Origin: Terrimonas pollutisoli
GTDB lineage: Bacteria; Bacteroidota; Bacteroidia; Chitinophagales; Chitinophagaceae
DNA length: 64,000 nucleotides
Assembly (NCBI RefSeq): GCF_029360765.1
Contig: NZ_JARKNA010000004.1
Span: 186,001 to 250,000 of the forward strand
Reading direction: 5' to 3'
The notes under the pieces were generated by a model. It was not told the origin of the DNA and ran no database searches. It saw nothing but the letters and a program-made list of their open reading frames with translations. Below, piece by piece: positions 36,446 through 45,698 of the stretch; position 1 is the first letter of the stretch; every line of letters begins with the position of its first letter. A program made the translations under genes and the position numbers.

Positions 36446-38566
36446 TCATAATTCAACCGGAGCTTCCACCATGTCCCTGTAATGGATTTTAAGGATCACT
36501 TGTGTTCCTGCAGGCTCGCCGTTGTCGTCTGTAAGATCCTGGATACTAAAAAAGGTTCTTACATTGGAGTCGTGATTGAGTAATGCCAGGCGTTCTGTGG
36601 TGATCTGCAGTCCCATTGATTTTTGCTTTTCGGTCGACTTGCTTTTAATAATAGCAGCTTTACTTCTACCAATGCCATTGTCCGTAATTATGCAGGCTAA
36701 GATCTTCTCGTTTAAGCTCAATTCAATTTCAAGACGCCCCTGGTCCTGCTTGTGCATCAGTCCGTGCCAGATGGCATTTTCAGCGAATGGCTGCAACAGC
36801 AGTGGGGGGATAAAAATATGTTCCGGGTCAATTTCATTTTTAAAACTGATGTTGAAATCAAAAGCATACCCGAAGCGCAAACGTTCCATTTCCAGGTAAA
36901 GCCGGAGCGTTTCCAATTCATCTTCCAGGGTAATAAATGTTTTTTTAGAATTGGTGAGCACCATGCGGATAAGCCGGGAAAATTTTGTAAGATAATCGGA
37001 TGCCGGTTCGCTTTCATTTTTTAAAATAAACCGGTTAATGGAACTAAGGCAATTAAAAATAAAATGGGGGTTCATCTGAGCACGGAGGGCCTGCATTTCC
37101 AGCTCCACTGTTTTGTGTTGGAGGATAGCCTGTGTTCTTTCGCTTTTTAGTTTTTCATTCCTTTGTTTAAGGATCAAATTCCTGAAAAGAATAATACCCA
37201 GTAACACAAAAGCAAGAATGCCACCAATAAGAATCTTTTTCAACAAAGATGCCCGTTGCAAGTGCTGTTGTTGTATTTTCAACTGTTGCAGACTGATCTG
37301 TTTTTCTTTGTTTAACCGTTCTATCTGCGCCTGTTTTTTTTCATTTTGCACTACCGATTTATAACCGAATAGTTTGGCTTTAAATTGATCACTCAGCAGG
37401 GAATCTTCCAGCATTATATATTGTTTCAAATACTGGTGGGATTTCTGACTTACTCCCATCTTTTCATAAATAGTTGCCAGCATTTTAAAGCCGTTGGCTA
37501 TATACTGCCGGGCGCCTGTCTCCTGCGCCAATGCCAACCCTTCCTTTGTATAATAAAGCGATGCAGGATAGTTTCCCTGAGCCATATATACTTTTGCTAT
37601 ATCGGGAAACACTCTCAGGAGTTCTTTGCGACCATTGTTCTTTTTTAGAAATAAAGCTGCCTTCTTAAAAATCAGCAATGCTTCCTTGTATTTTTTTTGC
37701 TGTAAATAAATCTCGCCCAAAATAATATGTGCATAATTATTTGCAGGGTCTCTCACCAGGGCTTTCTGGTGGTAGTATAGTGCTGAATCATATTGCTGCA
37801 TCGCATTATGAGCTGCCGCCATCTGGTTCGACAGATAGATATCTTCATTTCCTCCCATGGCGGCGCTTGAATAATAATATTCCAAAGCCATTGGATAATC
37901 ACCCATGCTCAGATACAGGTCTCCAATGATCATTAGGGGAAACGCCATTCCTAAAGAATCATTTTTTTGTTGGCTTTCCGCCAAACCTTTTTGGGCAAGC
38001 TCAAACCCTTTTTCCAGTTCACCTTTCAAACCGTAAATCACACTCAAAAATTCTAAGGACTTGATAATTTCTTTTCCGTCCCATTCCGGGGATGGCTGCT
38101 GAAAAAAATGAATAGAGGTTTGAAATTCAGCTATGGCTTTATCGAAATCGCCCTGGACATATAAAATATACCCGAGAATATGATGCGTACCGCCCAGGCT
38201 CGGCTTATCCCGGGCTTTTTCAAGGTATGGGATAGATTTCCGGAAATATCGTTCGGAAGTTTGATAATGATGTTTGTTCATTTCCATAAACCCCCTGTTG
38301 AACAGAACGTCAGCTATTCCTTTAGTATAATTTATTCTTACGGCTTCTTGATCAGCTTGATTTATATATATAATTGCTGTATCCCAATTCAGACTATCCG
38401 TTGAATTTCCATACCAACAGCCCAGTGCATTCAGGCAATCCACTTTTGCACTATCTTGTGTTAAAGGCAATAGTTTTTTCAGGCTGTCTATTTCTTTTTG
38501 GGCCAAACAAATAATACAGAAGAAAGATTGTAAGATTAAAAGTCCTATGAATTGCAAAAATTTCAT
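36446..38566 (-). CDS. TPR-containing LytS-type sensor histidine kinase
   Basis: The 706 residues start with a signal peptide (ending near IICLAQ). About ten tetratricopeptide-like repeats follow to ~420 (for example QGDFDKAIAEFQTSIHFF and MGDYPMALEYYYSSAAM), presumably periplasmic. After a coiled stretch comes a membrane segment (~440-465) and a cytoplasmic kinase of the His_kinase family with LRAQMNPHFIFNCLSSINRF and an HATPase region (PPLLLQPFAENAIWHGLMH, DNGIGRSKA). It forms an operon with the LytTR regulator. Confidence 0.94.
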   Translation of the reverse strand: MKFLQFIGLLILQSFFCIICLAQKEIDSLKKLLPLTQDSAKVDCLNALGCWYGNSTDSLNWDTAIIYINQADQEAVRINYTKGIADVLFNRGFMEMNKHHYQTSERYFRKSIPYLEKARDKPSLGGTHHILGYILYVQGDFDKAIAEFQTSIHFFQQPSPEWDGKEIIKSLEFLSVIYGLKGELEKGFELAQKGLAESQQKNDSLGMAFPLMIIGDLYLSMGDYPMALEYYYSSAAMGGNEDIYLSNQMAAAHNAMQQYDSALYYHQKALVRDPANNYAHIILGEIYLQQKKYKEALLIFKKAALFLKKNNGRKELLRVFPDIAKVYMAQGNYPASLYYTKEGLALAQETGARQYIANGFKMLATIYEKMGVSQKSHQYLKQYIMLEDSLLSDQFKAKLFGYKSVVQNEKKQAQIERLNKEKQISLQQLKIQQQHLQRASLLKKILIGGILAFVLLGIILFRNLILKQRNEKLKSERTQAILQHKTVELEMQALRAQMNPHFIFNCLSSINRFILKNESEPASDYLTKFSRLIRMVLTNSKKTFITLEDELETLRLYLEMERLRFGYAFDFNISFKNEIDPEHIFIPPLLLQPFAENAIWHGLMHKQDQGRLEIELSLNEKILACIITDNGIGRSKAAIIKSKSTEKQKSMGLQITTERLALLNHDSNVRTFFSIQDLTDDNGEPAGTQVILKIHYRDMVEAPVEL

Positions 38567-38953
38567 TGTAGTGATGCTTTTTGCTAATACCCCTTATTCA
38601 TAGGGCCCCCATTATTAGTCCATATGAATCTAAAGGTAAACCGATTTTAATATTTAAGAATCAGCATTTATTTCTTAAATCTCTTGTTTGTTCCACGAAT
38701 TTTTAAGGCAGATCGAGTCCTCTGCGGATTTGAAGGATAATTGGTGATAACGGGCGAGTAAAAGATCAAACCACAGAAAACAATGCCTATTTATTTTGAA
38801 TAGTGATACTGGGGGCATTACTTTCCCATCTACCAAATTACTTTCACGAAAGGTCTTAATGATGGTTCTATATAATATTCCTGGTATTGCATAGGCGATT
38901 TAAAAATTAATATTCATAAGATTTCAACCAGCTCGTTAAGTAGTGGTATTATG
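38567..38953. other. Intergenic region with an inverted repeat
   Basis: No gene is visible. A perfect 9-bp inverted repeat, ATTTAAGAA-N11-TTCTTAAAT (38652-38680), lies about 90 bp upstream of the kinase gene start and could be an operator; its base composition makes chance occurrence possible. Confidence 0.45.
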
Positions 38954-39421
38954 CTATAGTACTGTTACAAAAATTATAAAATCAATGCTTTTAGGAAAAA
39001 AACAAGTTCTGGAATCACATGCCTGGTAGCGAAGTTTGGCATACAATGGATATTTCCCTTTTTGAATTTTTTCACTTGCCTTAAATGGTATTGTAATTTT
39101 GAAGTTTCCATCATACACAAACAAATAATTATCCGTTCCTTCCAATCTGAATTTTTTTCCCGCAGGAAATGAGTATTTGCCAGTCGTTATTATGTCTCCT
39201 GTAGTCATTTCAAGTGTGGTAGGTACTATAAATTCGTCATTTACTTCATTGGACTGGATATGAAATCCCTTCTTTACAACAACATAAACATTTATTGTTG
39301 CCTTTTTCCCGGCATGAACAATAACTTCCGGCGCTGTTAATTTTATAATACTGTCAGCACTGCTTTGATTAGTGAAAGGCAAAAAATGAAACAGGAATAT
39401 TAGAGGCCAATGTACCATCAT
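38954..39421 (-). CDS. DsbD alpha-domain-like exported protein
   Basis: The 155 residues have an N-terminal hydrophobic signal, then a single immunoglobulin-like domain resembling the N-terminal domain of DsbD: LTAPEVIVHAGKKATINVYV, then LYAKLRYQACDSRTCFFPKS with the paired cysteines. In DsbD this domain hands electrons to periplasmic partners. Here it is free-standing and adjacent (1-bp overlap) to a thioredoxin-like protein gene, so the two may form a redox pair. Confidence 0.8.
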   Translation of the reverse strand: MMVHWPLIFLFHFLPFTNQSSADSIIKLTAPEVIVHAGKKATINVYVVVKKGFHIQSNEVNDEFIVPTTLEMTTGDIITTGKYSFPAGKKFRLEGTDNYLFVYDGNFKITIPFKASEKIQKGKYPLYAKLRYQACDSRTCFFPKSIDFIIFVTVL

Positions 39422-40017
39422 CAGTTTTTATCTTTCAGCAATTCATCCAATTTTTGTTTTAGCTTGGTAAGTTTTGCGTCAAAACTTACTGTATTCAGCA
39501 AAGAATAAAACCTTATTTTTCCTTCTTTGTCAATTATCAGGTTAGAGGCAATCGGCACTTCATGCCTTGCAAGAGCCGGTTGTACCTCCTCGGGTGCATA
39601 TTTTGCTGATACCGTTCCATTCGTATCCAGTAATACAGGAAATGAAAAGTGAAAGCGGGCCAGCGATTTTTCGACCAGGTTCTTATCTTCTTTTACATCG
39701 ATTATAAATACCTGCACATTTTTGTTCCGGTAATTTTGACTAAGTTCTTCGAGGAATGGTGCTTCTGCATTACAAAAAGGACACCAGGTTGCTGCAAAGT
39801 GAATCACTACATACTTTCCTTTCAATTGGCCCAATGAATATGTTATATCGTCGATCCCCTTAAGTTCAAATAAAGGAGCCGGCTGGCCAATCAAGGGTTG
39901 TTCGTCCTGTGCATATAAAGCAACGGAAGCAAAAAAAATAAACATGCTGCTTAGAAATTTAAAAATGCGTTGCATAACGAGGGGTAATTTTTTCAACAGT
40001 TCTTTGTCTGCATTCAT
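39421..40017 (-). CDS. TlpA-like thioredoxin-family protein
   Basis: Start placed at 40017 (MNADKELLKK), 4 bp after the stop of the upstream gene; a later Met at 39975 would give a neater signal peptide. After the hydrophobic segment ending VALYAQ comes an AhpC/TSA-type thioredoxin fold: IGQPAPLFELKGIDDITYSL and VIHFAATWCPFCNAEAPFL with the CPFC active site, then the cis-Pro region HEVPIASNLIIDKEG. It probably acts in periplasmic thiol reduction together with the adjacent DsbD-like protein. Confidence 0.87.
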   Translation of the reverse strand: MNADKELLKKLPLVMQRIFKFLSSMFIFFASVALYAQDEQPLIGQPAPLFELKGIDDITYSLGQLKGKYVVIHFAATWCPFCNAEAPFLEELSQNYRNKNVQVFIIDVKEDKNLVEKSLARFHFSFPVLLDTNGTVSAKYAPEEVQPALARHEVPIASNLIIDKEGKIRFYSLLNTVSFDAKLTKLKQKLDELLKDKN

Positions 40018-40021
40018 GGTT

Positions 40022-40804
40022 TTATTTTTTTTGTGCGAGTAGCGATACACTTTTTACGCCATAGTCTTTTGACGCACCTTTGGCTGATTTGGACAGGAAA
40101 TGATAAGAAGGGTTAGTTCGAACTTGCAGTAATTGTAATCCACTTTTTTCAATGGCTTGTCTGTAATTATCCTGCTGGCTGGCGCCGCCAATACAGGATG
40201 CCCACAGTGTAGTATTGCTGACAACATTTTGCGGCAGTTGTTTTTCGGTTACAATATCAGCAATTGCTAACCGGCCATCGGTTTTTAGCACCCTTTCGAT
40301 TTCTTTAAAAACTTTTTCCTTGTCGGAACATAAATTGATAACACCATTACTGATCGCTACATCAACACTTTGATCGGCAAAAGGAAGTTTTTCGATATAA
40401 CCTTTGTGAAAAAAAACATTTTCAAAGCCAGCTTCCTTACGCAAACGTTCCGATTTTTCCAATTGCTCATCGGTCATATCCACACCCCACACTTGTCCGG
40501 ACTTTCCGGTTTTCAGGGCGGCTATAAACGAATCTGTGCCAGATCCGCTGCCCAGGTCAAGCACCGTTTCTCCTTCTTTAATGGATGCCAAATCAAAAAA
40601 ATAGCCAACACCGGCAAAGGATTCAATAGCGGAAGAAGGAATACGATCCAGATCAATCATGAGATAGCCGAGTTTTTCCGCAAGTTGGCGACCCATAGCA
40701 AAATGATATTCCTGTTCCGGGTGCAGCGCTACATCGCGATACATATTTTTTACCTTTTGTTCAAGGTCCGCAGTATCAAGCTGCCTGGTTGATGTTGATT
40801 CCAT
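40022..40804 (-). CDS. ArsM-like SAM methyltransferase
   Basis: The 260 residues match arsenite-methyltransferase-type enzymes: VKNMYRDVA start, VLDLGSGSGTDSFIAALKTG as motif I, SNGVINLCSDKEKVFKEIER, LKTDGRLAIADIV and ASCIGGA. However, the conserved cysteine in the early GCGNP motif is replaced (SFAGVGYFFDLA), and only one of the usual arsenic-binding cysteines is clear. It may therefore methylate another soft substrate or be inactive on arsenite. It is first in a minus-strand operon with the TlpA-like and DsbD-like genes, divergent from arsR-rhodanese. Confidence 0.78.
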   Translation of the reverse strand: MESTSTRQLDTADLEQKVKNMYRDVALHPEQEYHFAMGRQLAEKLGYLMIDLDRIPSSAIESFAGVGYFFDLASIKEGETVLDLGSGSGTDSFIAALKTGKSGQVWGVDMTDEQLEKSERLRKEAGFENVFFHKGYIEKLPFADQSVDVAISNGVINLCSDKEKVFKEIERVLKTDGRLAIADIVTEKQLPQNVVSNTTLWASCIGGASQQDNYRQAIEKSGLQLLQVRTNPSYHFLSKSAKGASKDYGVKSVSLLAQKK

Positions 40805-40885
40805 AACAAGGCTTTTATTTTTTAGAAGATGTATTCCTTGCGCATCCGGGTTATGGGTAATCCGAAGAAAAGTTCCTTTGAGTTT

Positions 40886-40913
40886 AACTATTCAAGTATT
40901 TTATTGAATAGTT
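40886..40913. promoter_or_regulatory. Predicted ArsR-family operator
   Basis: A perfect 10-bp inverted repeat, AACTATTCAA-N8-TTGAATAGTT. It lies in the divergent promoter region and its right arm supplies the TTG at 40904-40906 of the likely -33 box. ATTCAA/TTGAAT half-sites are typical for ArsR-type repressors. Confidence 0.78.
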
Positions 40914-40930
40914 GAATTTACTTATTTTTG
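40904..40930 (+). promoter_or_regulatory. Predicted promoter of the ArsR-rhodanese operon
   Basis: TTG (40904-40906) and a perfect TAnnTTTG box, TATTTTTG (40923-40930), are 16 bp apart, slightly close for the Bacteroidota consensus. The -33 element is inside the inverted repeat, which fits repression by the protein it precedes. Confidence 0.5.
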
Positions 40931-40947
40931 ACCAATATTCTGCCAAT

Positions 40948-41616
40948 ATGGAAAAAAGAATTTTTAAGGACAAAGTATATTCCATCCTTGCAAATATGAT
41001 TAAGGCGATGGCCAATCCACACCGGCTTGAGATTATTGACCTGCTGGGACAGGGTGAAAAATCAGTGGAGGAAATAGCAGTTGATACCGATATGTCCATT
41101 GCCAATACATCGCAGCACTTACAGGTGCTGAAGGCAGCCAACCTTGTGGAAATAAGGCGCGGAGGGAATTTTATTCATTACAGGCTTAGCCATGATGAAA
41201 TTTACAGGGCCTGGCAGGCTATGAGGGAGTTAGGGTTGGAGAGAATGACAGAGATGGAAAGGCTGATTAAAGATTTCAGGGAGAAACGTAATATCCTGGA
41301 AGCAGTGAAAATAGATGAACTATTGAACAGGCTAAAATCAAAGAATATAGTCTTGTTAGATGTTCGTCCGGCGGGGGAATATAAGAATGGTCATATTCCC
41401 GATGCCATTAATATCCCGGTCGAAGAATTGTCTGCTAAACTCAAAAAACTAGCTAAGAATAAGGAATATATCGCTTATTGCAGAGGTCCGTTTTGTGTTT
41501 TTGCAGATGAAGCTGTCACCCTGCTTGTTAAAAAAGGGTTCAAGGCCAAACGCCTTTTTGAAGGTTTTCCCGATTGGAAACTGAAAGGATTGCCAATTGA
41601 AGTAGCCAACTCTTAA
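40948..41616 (+). CDS. ArsR-type repressor fused to a rhodanese domain
   Basis: From Met at 40948 the protein has ~222 residues. An ArsR winged helix (LEIIDLLGQGEKSVEEIAVD, then MSIANTSQHLQVLKAANLVE) is followed after a helical linker by a rhodanese domain (IVLLDVRPAGEYKNGHIPDA) with active-site YCRGPFC. The ArsR part lacks the ELCVCDL metal site and has no cysteine of its own, so the rhodanese cysteine is the most likely sensor, for persulfide or a related thiol signal. It probably binds the inverted repeat upstream and controls both divergent operons. Confidence 0.9.
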   Translation: MEKRIFKDKVYSILANMIKAMANPHRLEIIDLLGQGEKSVEEIAVDTDMSIANTSQHLQVLKAANLVEIRRGGNFIHYRLSHDEIYRAWQAMRELGLERMTEMERLIKDFREKRNILEAVKIDELLNRLKSKNIVLLDVRPAGEYKNGHIPDAINIPVEELSAKLKKLAKNKEYIAYCRGPFCVFADEAVTLLVKKGFKAKRLFEGFPDWKLKGLPIEVANS

Positions 41617-41626
41617 AAATTTCAAT

Positions 41627-42736
41627 ATGGAAAATAAAGAAATCAAGATTGATGCTGAAACCCTAAGGATATGGCTTGAAGAAAAAAAACCGGTGTTTGT
41701 TTTAGATATAAGACCAAAAGAGCAACGGGAGGAGTGGCAAATACCGGGCAGTCACTACCTGGATGCTTATAAGCGTTTGAATGAGGGTGATAAGTCCGTA
41801 TTGGATGAAATAGAGATTCCTGAAAACACGAAGGTAATAACGGTATGTGCAGCGGGAAGGACGAGCCAGATCGCTTCTGATGCTTTAAGGCAAAAAGGAA
41901 TTAAAGCCTGGTCGCTGGAAGGCGGTATGAAAGCATGGGGTACTGCCTGGAATGTAGCTCAAAAGCAGTTCACTGATTTTGAAGTTGTACAGATCAGGCG
42001 TACGGGAAAAGGGTGTTTGTCTTATATCATTTCTTCAAATACCGAAGCCATTATCGTTGACCCATCACTTCCGTTAGAAGTTTATGTTCATCTGATAAAA
42101 CAATACAATCTTTCCGTTAAAAATGTGATTGAGACCCATATCCATGCCGATCACCTTTCCAGGTCCAAAGAAGTATCCGCACATTTCGGGGTTCCCTTAT
42201 TTCTTCCTGTTCCCAATAAGGTGCAATTTCCCTTCAATAAAATTACAGAAGATACTATTTTTTCCATAGGAACCATTACTCTGCAAACGCTCCCAACTCC
42301 GGGACACACATTCGAAAGCGTTAGCTTTTATATAGAAAACAGTGTGGTCTTCACAGGTGATACACTTTTCACAAACGGTGTAGGCCGCCCAGACCTAAAG
42401 GCAAGCGAAGAAGAAAGTCGAAAAAAATCAGCTTTATTATATCACTCGTTGAAAAAGCTGCTTTTATTACCTGATCAGGTATTGATACTTCCGGCACATA
42501 CTAATAAGCCTGTTGAGTTTGATGGTAAGTTGATCAGCACCTCTATAGATGAAGCCAAAAAAAATATACCGCTACTGCAAAGTTCCGAAAATGATTTTAT
42601 TGATCTTCTCCTGCAAAAGATACCGCCTACTCCCGCCAATTATTTATCAATAGTGGAAAAAAATCTAACAGGCGATTTTTCAGACATAAATCCATTGGAT
42701 CTGGAGGCAGGCGCTAATCGTTGCGCCATTGCATAA
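41627..42736 (+). CDS. Rhodanese / metallo-beta-lactamase fusion (persulfide dioxygenase-like)
   Basis: Of 369 residues, ~5-108 are a rhodanese domain with active-site Cys74 in VITVCAAGRTSQIA. Residues ~115-369 are a metallo-beta-lactamase fold with ETHIHADHLSRSKEVSAHFG (metal motif HIHADH, 171-176), PTPGHTFES and VVFTGDTLF. Fusions of these two domains act in persulfide oxidation or sulphur detoxification; the usual order is MBL first, so rhodanese-first is less common. It begins 10 bp after the repressor gene. Confidence 0.88.
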   Translation: MENKEIKIDAETLRIWLEEKKPVFVLDIRPKEQREEWQIPGSHYLDAYKRLNEGDKSVLDEIEIPENTKVITVCAAGRTSQIASDALRQKGIKAWSLEGGMKAWGTAWNVAQKQFTDFEVVQIRRTGKGCLSYIISSNTEAIIVDPSLPLEVYVHLIKQYNLSVKNVIETHIHADHLSRSKEVSAHFGVPLFLPVPNKVQFPFNKITEDTIFSIGTITLQTLPTPGHTFESVSFYIENSVVFTGDTLFTNGVGRPDLKASEEESRKKSALLYHSLKKLLLLPDQVLILPAHTNKPVEFDGKLISTSIDEAKKNIPLLQSSENDFIDLLLQKIPPTPANYLSIVEKNLTGDFSDINPLDLEAGANRCAIA

Positions 42737-42747
42737 ATTTAAAATAA

Positions 42748-43575
42748 GTGATTATGGATATTAAAAACACAGCACCTGCTCCTTTCAGTTTTTCCGGCTC
42801 CGTTCCGCATCATTTTGACCAATACCAGGGACCTATATTTTTTGAACCTTATGCACTGGAAATTGCCAAACGTATTGAGCCGTCCTCCGTTCATCTGGCC
42901 TTGGAAATTGCCTGTGGAACAGGCCGTGTTACCCGCCATCTGCGGGAAGTTATTCCTGCGGCATCAAAGCTTATAGCATCTGATATAAGTTCCGATATGT
43001 TAGCTGTAGCAAAAGAAAAATTAAAAGCAGTAAATGTCGATTGGCAGATCATCGATGCGAAAGAGCTGCCATTTAATGATAACAGCATTGATCTTGTTGT
43101 CTGTTGCTTTGGCTACATGTTCGTTCCGGATAAACCAAAAGCTTTTGCAGAAGCTTACCGGGTTTTACGACCCGGTGGAGTGTTATTGTTCAGCACCTGG
43201 GATCAGCTTGTACACAATGCTGCTTCTCATGTTCACAGGAAAACCGTAAAAAAATACCTGGAAGAGCCGTTGCCCGAGACGTATAAGCTTCCTTTTTCTA
43301 TGAATGATGATAATGAAATAAGAGAAAGTTTGCAAAATGCCGGATTCACTGAAATCACTATTGAAAGAGTTGATAAAGCAGCAATCAGTCCAACAGCAAA
43401 AGAAGCCGCTTACGGACTTTCACAGGGAGGAGCTCTTTATAATGAAATCGTAAAGCGAAACCCGGCATGGATTGAAGAGATAACAATGACAATAGAAAAA
43501 GAGTTGGCAGAAAAATTTGGTGCAGCACCAATGATTGCGCCGATGAGGGCCTTAATTACTGAAGCAAAGAAATAA
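42748..43575 (+). CDS. Class I SAM-dependent methyltransferase
   Basis: The 275 residues include motif I in LALEIACGTGRVTRHLREVI, LIASDISSDMLAVAKEKLKA, NSIDLVVCCFGYMFVPDKPK and VLRPGGVLLFSTWD. It is a UbiE-like soluble enzyme; the substrate is not predictable. It is the third gene of the ArsR-rhodanese operon, 11 bp after the MBL-fold gene, suggesting methylation of a toxic or sulphur-containing compound, as for the ArsM-like gene across the promoter. Confidence 0.87.
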   Translation: MIMDIKNTAPAPFSFSGSVPHHFDQYQGPIFFEPYALEIAKRIEPSSVHLALEIACGTGRVTRHLREVIPAASKLIASDISSDMLAVAKEKLKAVNVDWQIIDAKELPFNDNSIDLVVCCFGYMFVPDKPKAFAEAYRVLRPGGVLLFSTWDQLVHNAASHVHRKTVKKYLEEPLPETYKLPFSMNDDNEIRESLQNAGFTEITIERVDKAAISPTAKEAAYGLSQGGALYNEIVKRNPAWIEEITMTIEKELAEKFGAAPMIAPMRALITEAKK

Positions 43576-43595
43576 TTTGATAAACAAAATAAGGA

Positions 43596-44882
43596 ATGGA
43601 AGACAGAAAAGTCGTTTTAGGGTTAAAAGAAAATTGGAGGCAGTTTACATTACTGGTTATCATCAATGCCTTTGTTGGAGGTATGATAGGATTGGAACGA
43701 AGTATTCTACCACAAATAGCGGAAGTTGAATTTCATATAGCTGCAAAAACAGCTATTCTTTCATTCATTATAGCATTTGGTATTGTTAAAGCTATTACTA
43801 ATTATTTTACAGGAGCATTAGCTAACAAGGTTGGCCGAAAGAACCTGCTTGTGATCGGCTGGTTGATCGCAATTCCGGTTCCGTTTATACTGATGTTTGC
43901 CGATAACTGGAATTGGATCGTAGCCGCCAATGTCTTACTGGGCATCAACCAGGGCTTAACATGGAGTAGTACCGTGGTAATGAAAATAGACCTTGTAGGT
44001 GAAAAACAAAGGGGCTTTGCCATGGGATTAAATGAGTTTGCCGGATATCTTGCTGTAGCAGTCGTTGCGTTTTTCACCGGCTGGATGGCTTCTGAATACG
44101 GATTGCGACCATATCCCTTTTATATCGGTATTGTTTTATCATTAATGGGCTTATTGGGGAGTTGGTTACTGATAAAAGATACAAAACACCATATAGCGGT
44201 AGAAGCAACAACGAGTAAAATACCAAAACTTAAAAACATCTTTTGGGAAACCACCTGGAAAAATGAAAATCTTGGCTCAGTCACACAAGCTGGTCTTATT
44301 AATAATCTGAATGATGGTATGGCATGGGGGCTATTTCCCATTTTACTGGCAACAAAAGGATTTACCATTGCGCAAATCGGGATTGTAACTGCTATTTATC
44401 CTGCTGTATGGGGCATAGGACAATTATTTACAGGTAAGATGGCAGATAAATTCTGTAAAAAAGATTTACTTTTTTGGGGGATGCTATTGCAGGGAATAGC
44501 TTTAGTCGCTTTTTTATTTGCCGGTACAATGACACACTTTGTTATACTGTCTTCGCTTCTTGGCTGCGGCACTGCTATGGTATATCCTACCTTTCTTGCC
44601 ACCGTAGCTGAGAATACTCATCCTGACGACAGGGCAAACAGTTTAGGTATATTCCGGCTTTGGCGTGATTTGGGCTATGCCATTGGCGCAATACTCACTG
44701 GCGTTATTGCCGACACATTTGGGATTAATGCTTCAATCCTGGTAATAGGGCTGCTTACACTATTTTCAGCAGTTGTCATTTTTTACCGAATGAAATGCAG
44801 TGACAAAAATTTCGTAAACATTAAGGATTGGATTCGGAATAAATTTTCCCAAACACATGGAGTTAAGTATAAAAGTATCTGA
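43596..44882 (+). CDS. MFS transporter
   Basis: The 428-residue protein has about twelve membrane segments and the MFS loop signature (NYFTGALANKVGRKNLLVIG). A second-half repeat (GQLFTGKMADKFCKKDLLFW) mirrors it. As the last gene of the ArsR-rhodanese operon it probably exports the methylated or toxic product, but no substrate residue can be read. It starts 20 bp after the methyltransferase gene. Confidence 0.9.
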   Translation: MEDRKVVLGLKENWRQFTLLVIINAFVGGMIGLERSILPQIAEVEFHIAAKTAILSFIIAFGIVKAITNYFTGALANKVGRKNLLVIGWLIAIPVPFILMFADNWNWIVAANVLLGINQGLTWSSTVVMKIDLVGEKQRGFAMGLNEFAGYLAVAVVAFFTGWMASEYGLRPYPFYIGIVLSLMGLLGSWLLIKDTKHHIAVEATTSKIPKLKNIFWETTWKNENLGSVTQAGLINNLNDGMAWGLFPILLATKGFTIAQIGIVTAIYPAVWGIGQLFTGKMADKFCKKDLLFWGMLLQGIALVAFLFAGTMTHFVILSSLLGCGTAMVYPTFLATVAENTHPDDRANSLGIFRLWRDLGYAIGAILTGVIADTFGINASILVIGLLTLFSAVVIFYRMKCSDKNFVNIKDWIRNKFSQTHGVKYKSI

Positions 44883-45698
44883 GCTTTGCCAACTACTGAG
44901 AATAATCCGGATAAGCGGAATCACTGCCAAGGTTATTGGTTATTTCTTATCAGCTGAAAAGCATTCGCCACAGGGACCGGCTATAATGAGTTGCCAAACG
45001 TATAAAATGTATAAAACCAAACAGAGCAGGGCTTGTTTGGGTTGATTAAAATTTTTGTTCAAATAAAATCTGCCTCCGTTCATGGTCAAACCTAAGATTT
45101 AAAATATTCTTCTGTAACCTCCATTTCACCATCTACAACCTTAATTGTTTTCCAGGATATCTTATCTTCCAATTTTATCCCGTAAGCGATTTTGCCATAG
45201 CTGATTTACATTTTCTTCGATGCTGTTCATTTCAATAGATTTTCATATAAAACATCGAACACTAACATAATGAACTGGCTACTTATCCTGTCATGGATTT
45301 TAGTGTTTAAAAATTACAAAAAAATGGTGATGAACAGATCTATGATTATCCACAAAAAAGGAAAAGTTTTACCCGCTGCATTGGCTTGGCCAGCCGTCCG
45401 CAGGCATTGCGACACTCAGTTTCCGATCGTGTAAAATTTCTGCTAATGGTAAAATGAAAGAACCGATGTCAATTTTTGTTGCTATTTCAATACCTGTGAA
45501 TGTTACATAGTTTACTGCAAGATGACTTTTGAATACTTTCGATTGTGGCCTAAACTACCGATGGCTTTACTCACTTATCGTGCAACAAACTCCCCATAAT
45601 CACCCGATCAATTGTATAGTAAACAAGGATTACTCATGGCATATCGTTTGTGCCATCCAAATGATTGAACAAATTTTTAAACAAAAAATTATATAGCG
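44883..45698. other. Long intergenic region with a gene remnant
   Basis: No intact gene. On the minus strand, 45092-45205 stays open and reads protein-like (ISYGKIAYGIKLEDKISWKT, ending EVTEEYFKS) but has no start and is preceded by a stop, so it is probably the tail of a decayed gene. The rest is featureless and AT-rich, and includes the promoter of the ferritin-like gene. Confidence 0.5.

Noticed and set aside
45092..45205. A short open minus-strand stretch as a gene
   Set aside because: It has no start codon before residue ~28 and is preceded by a stop; treated as a remnant only.
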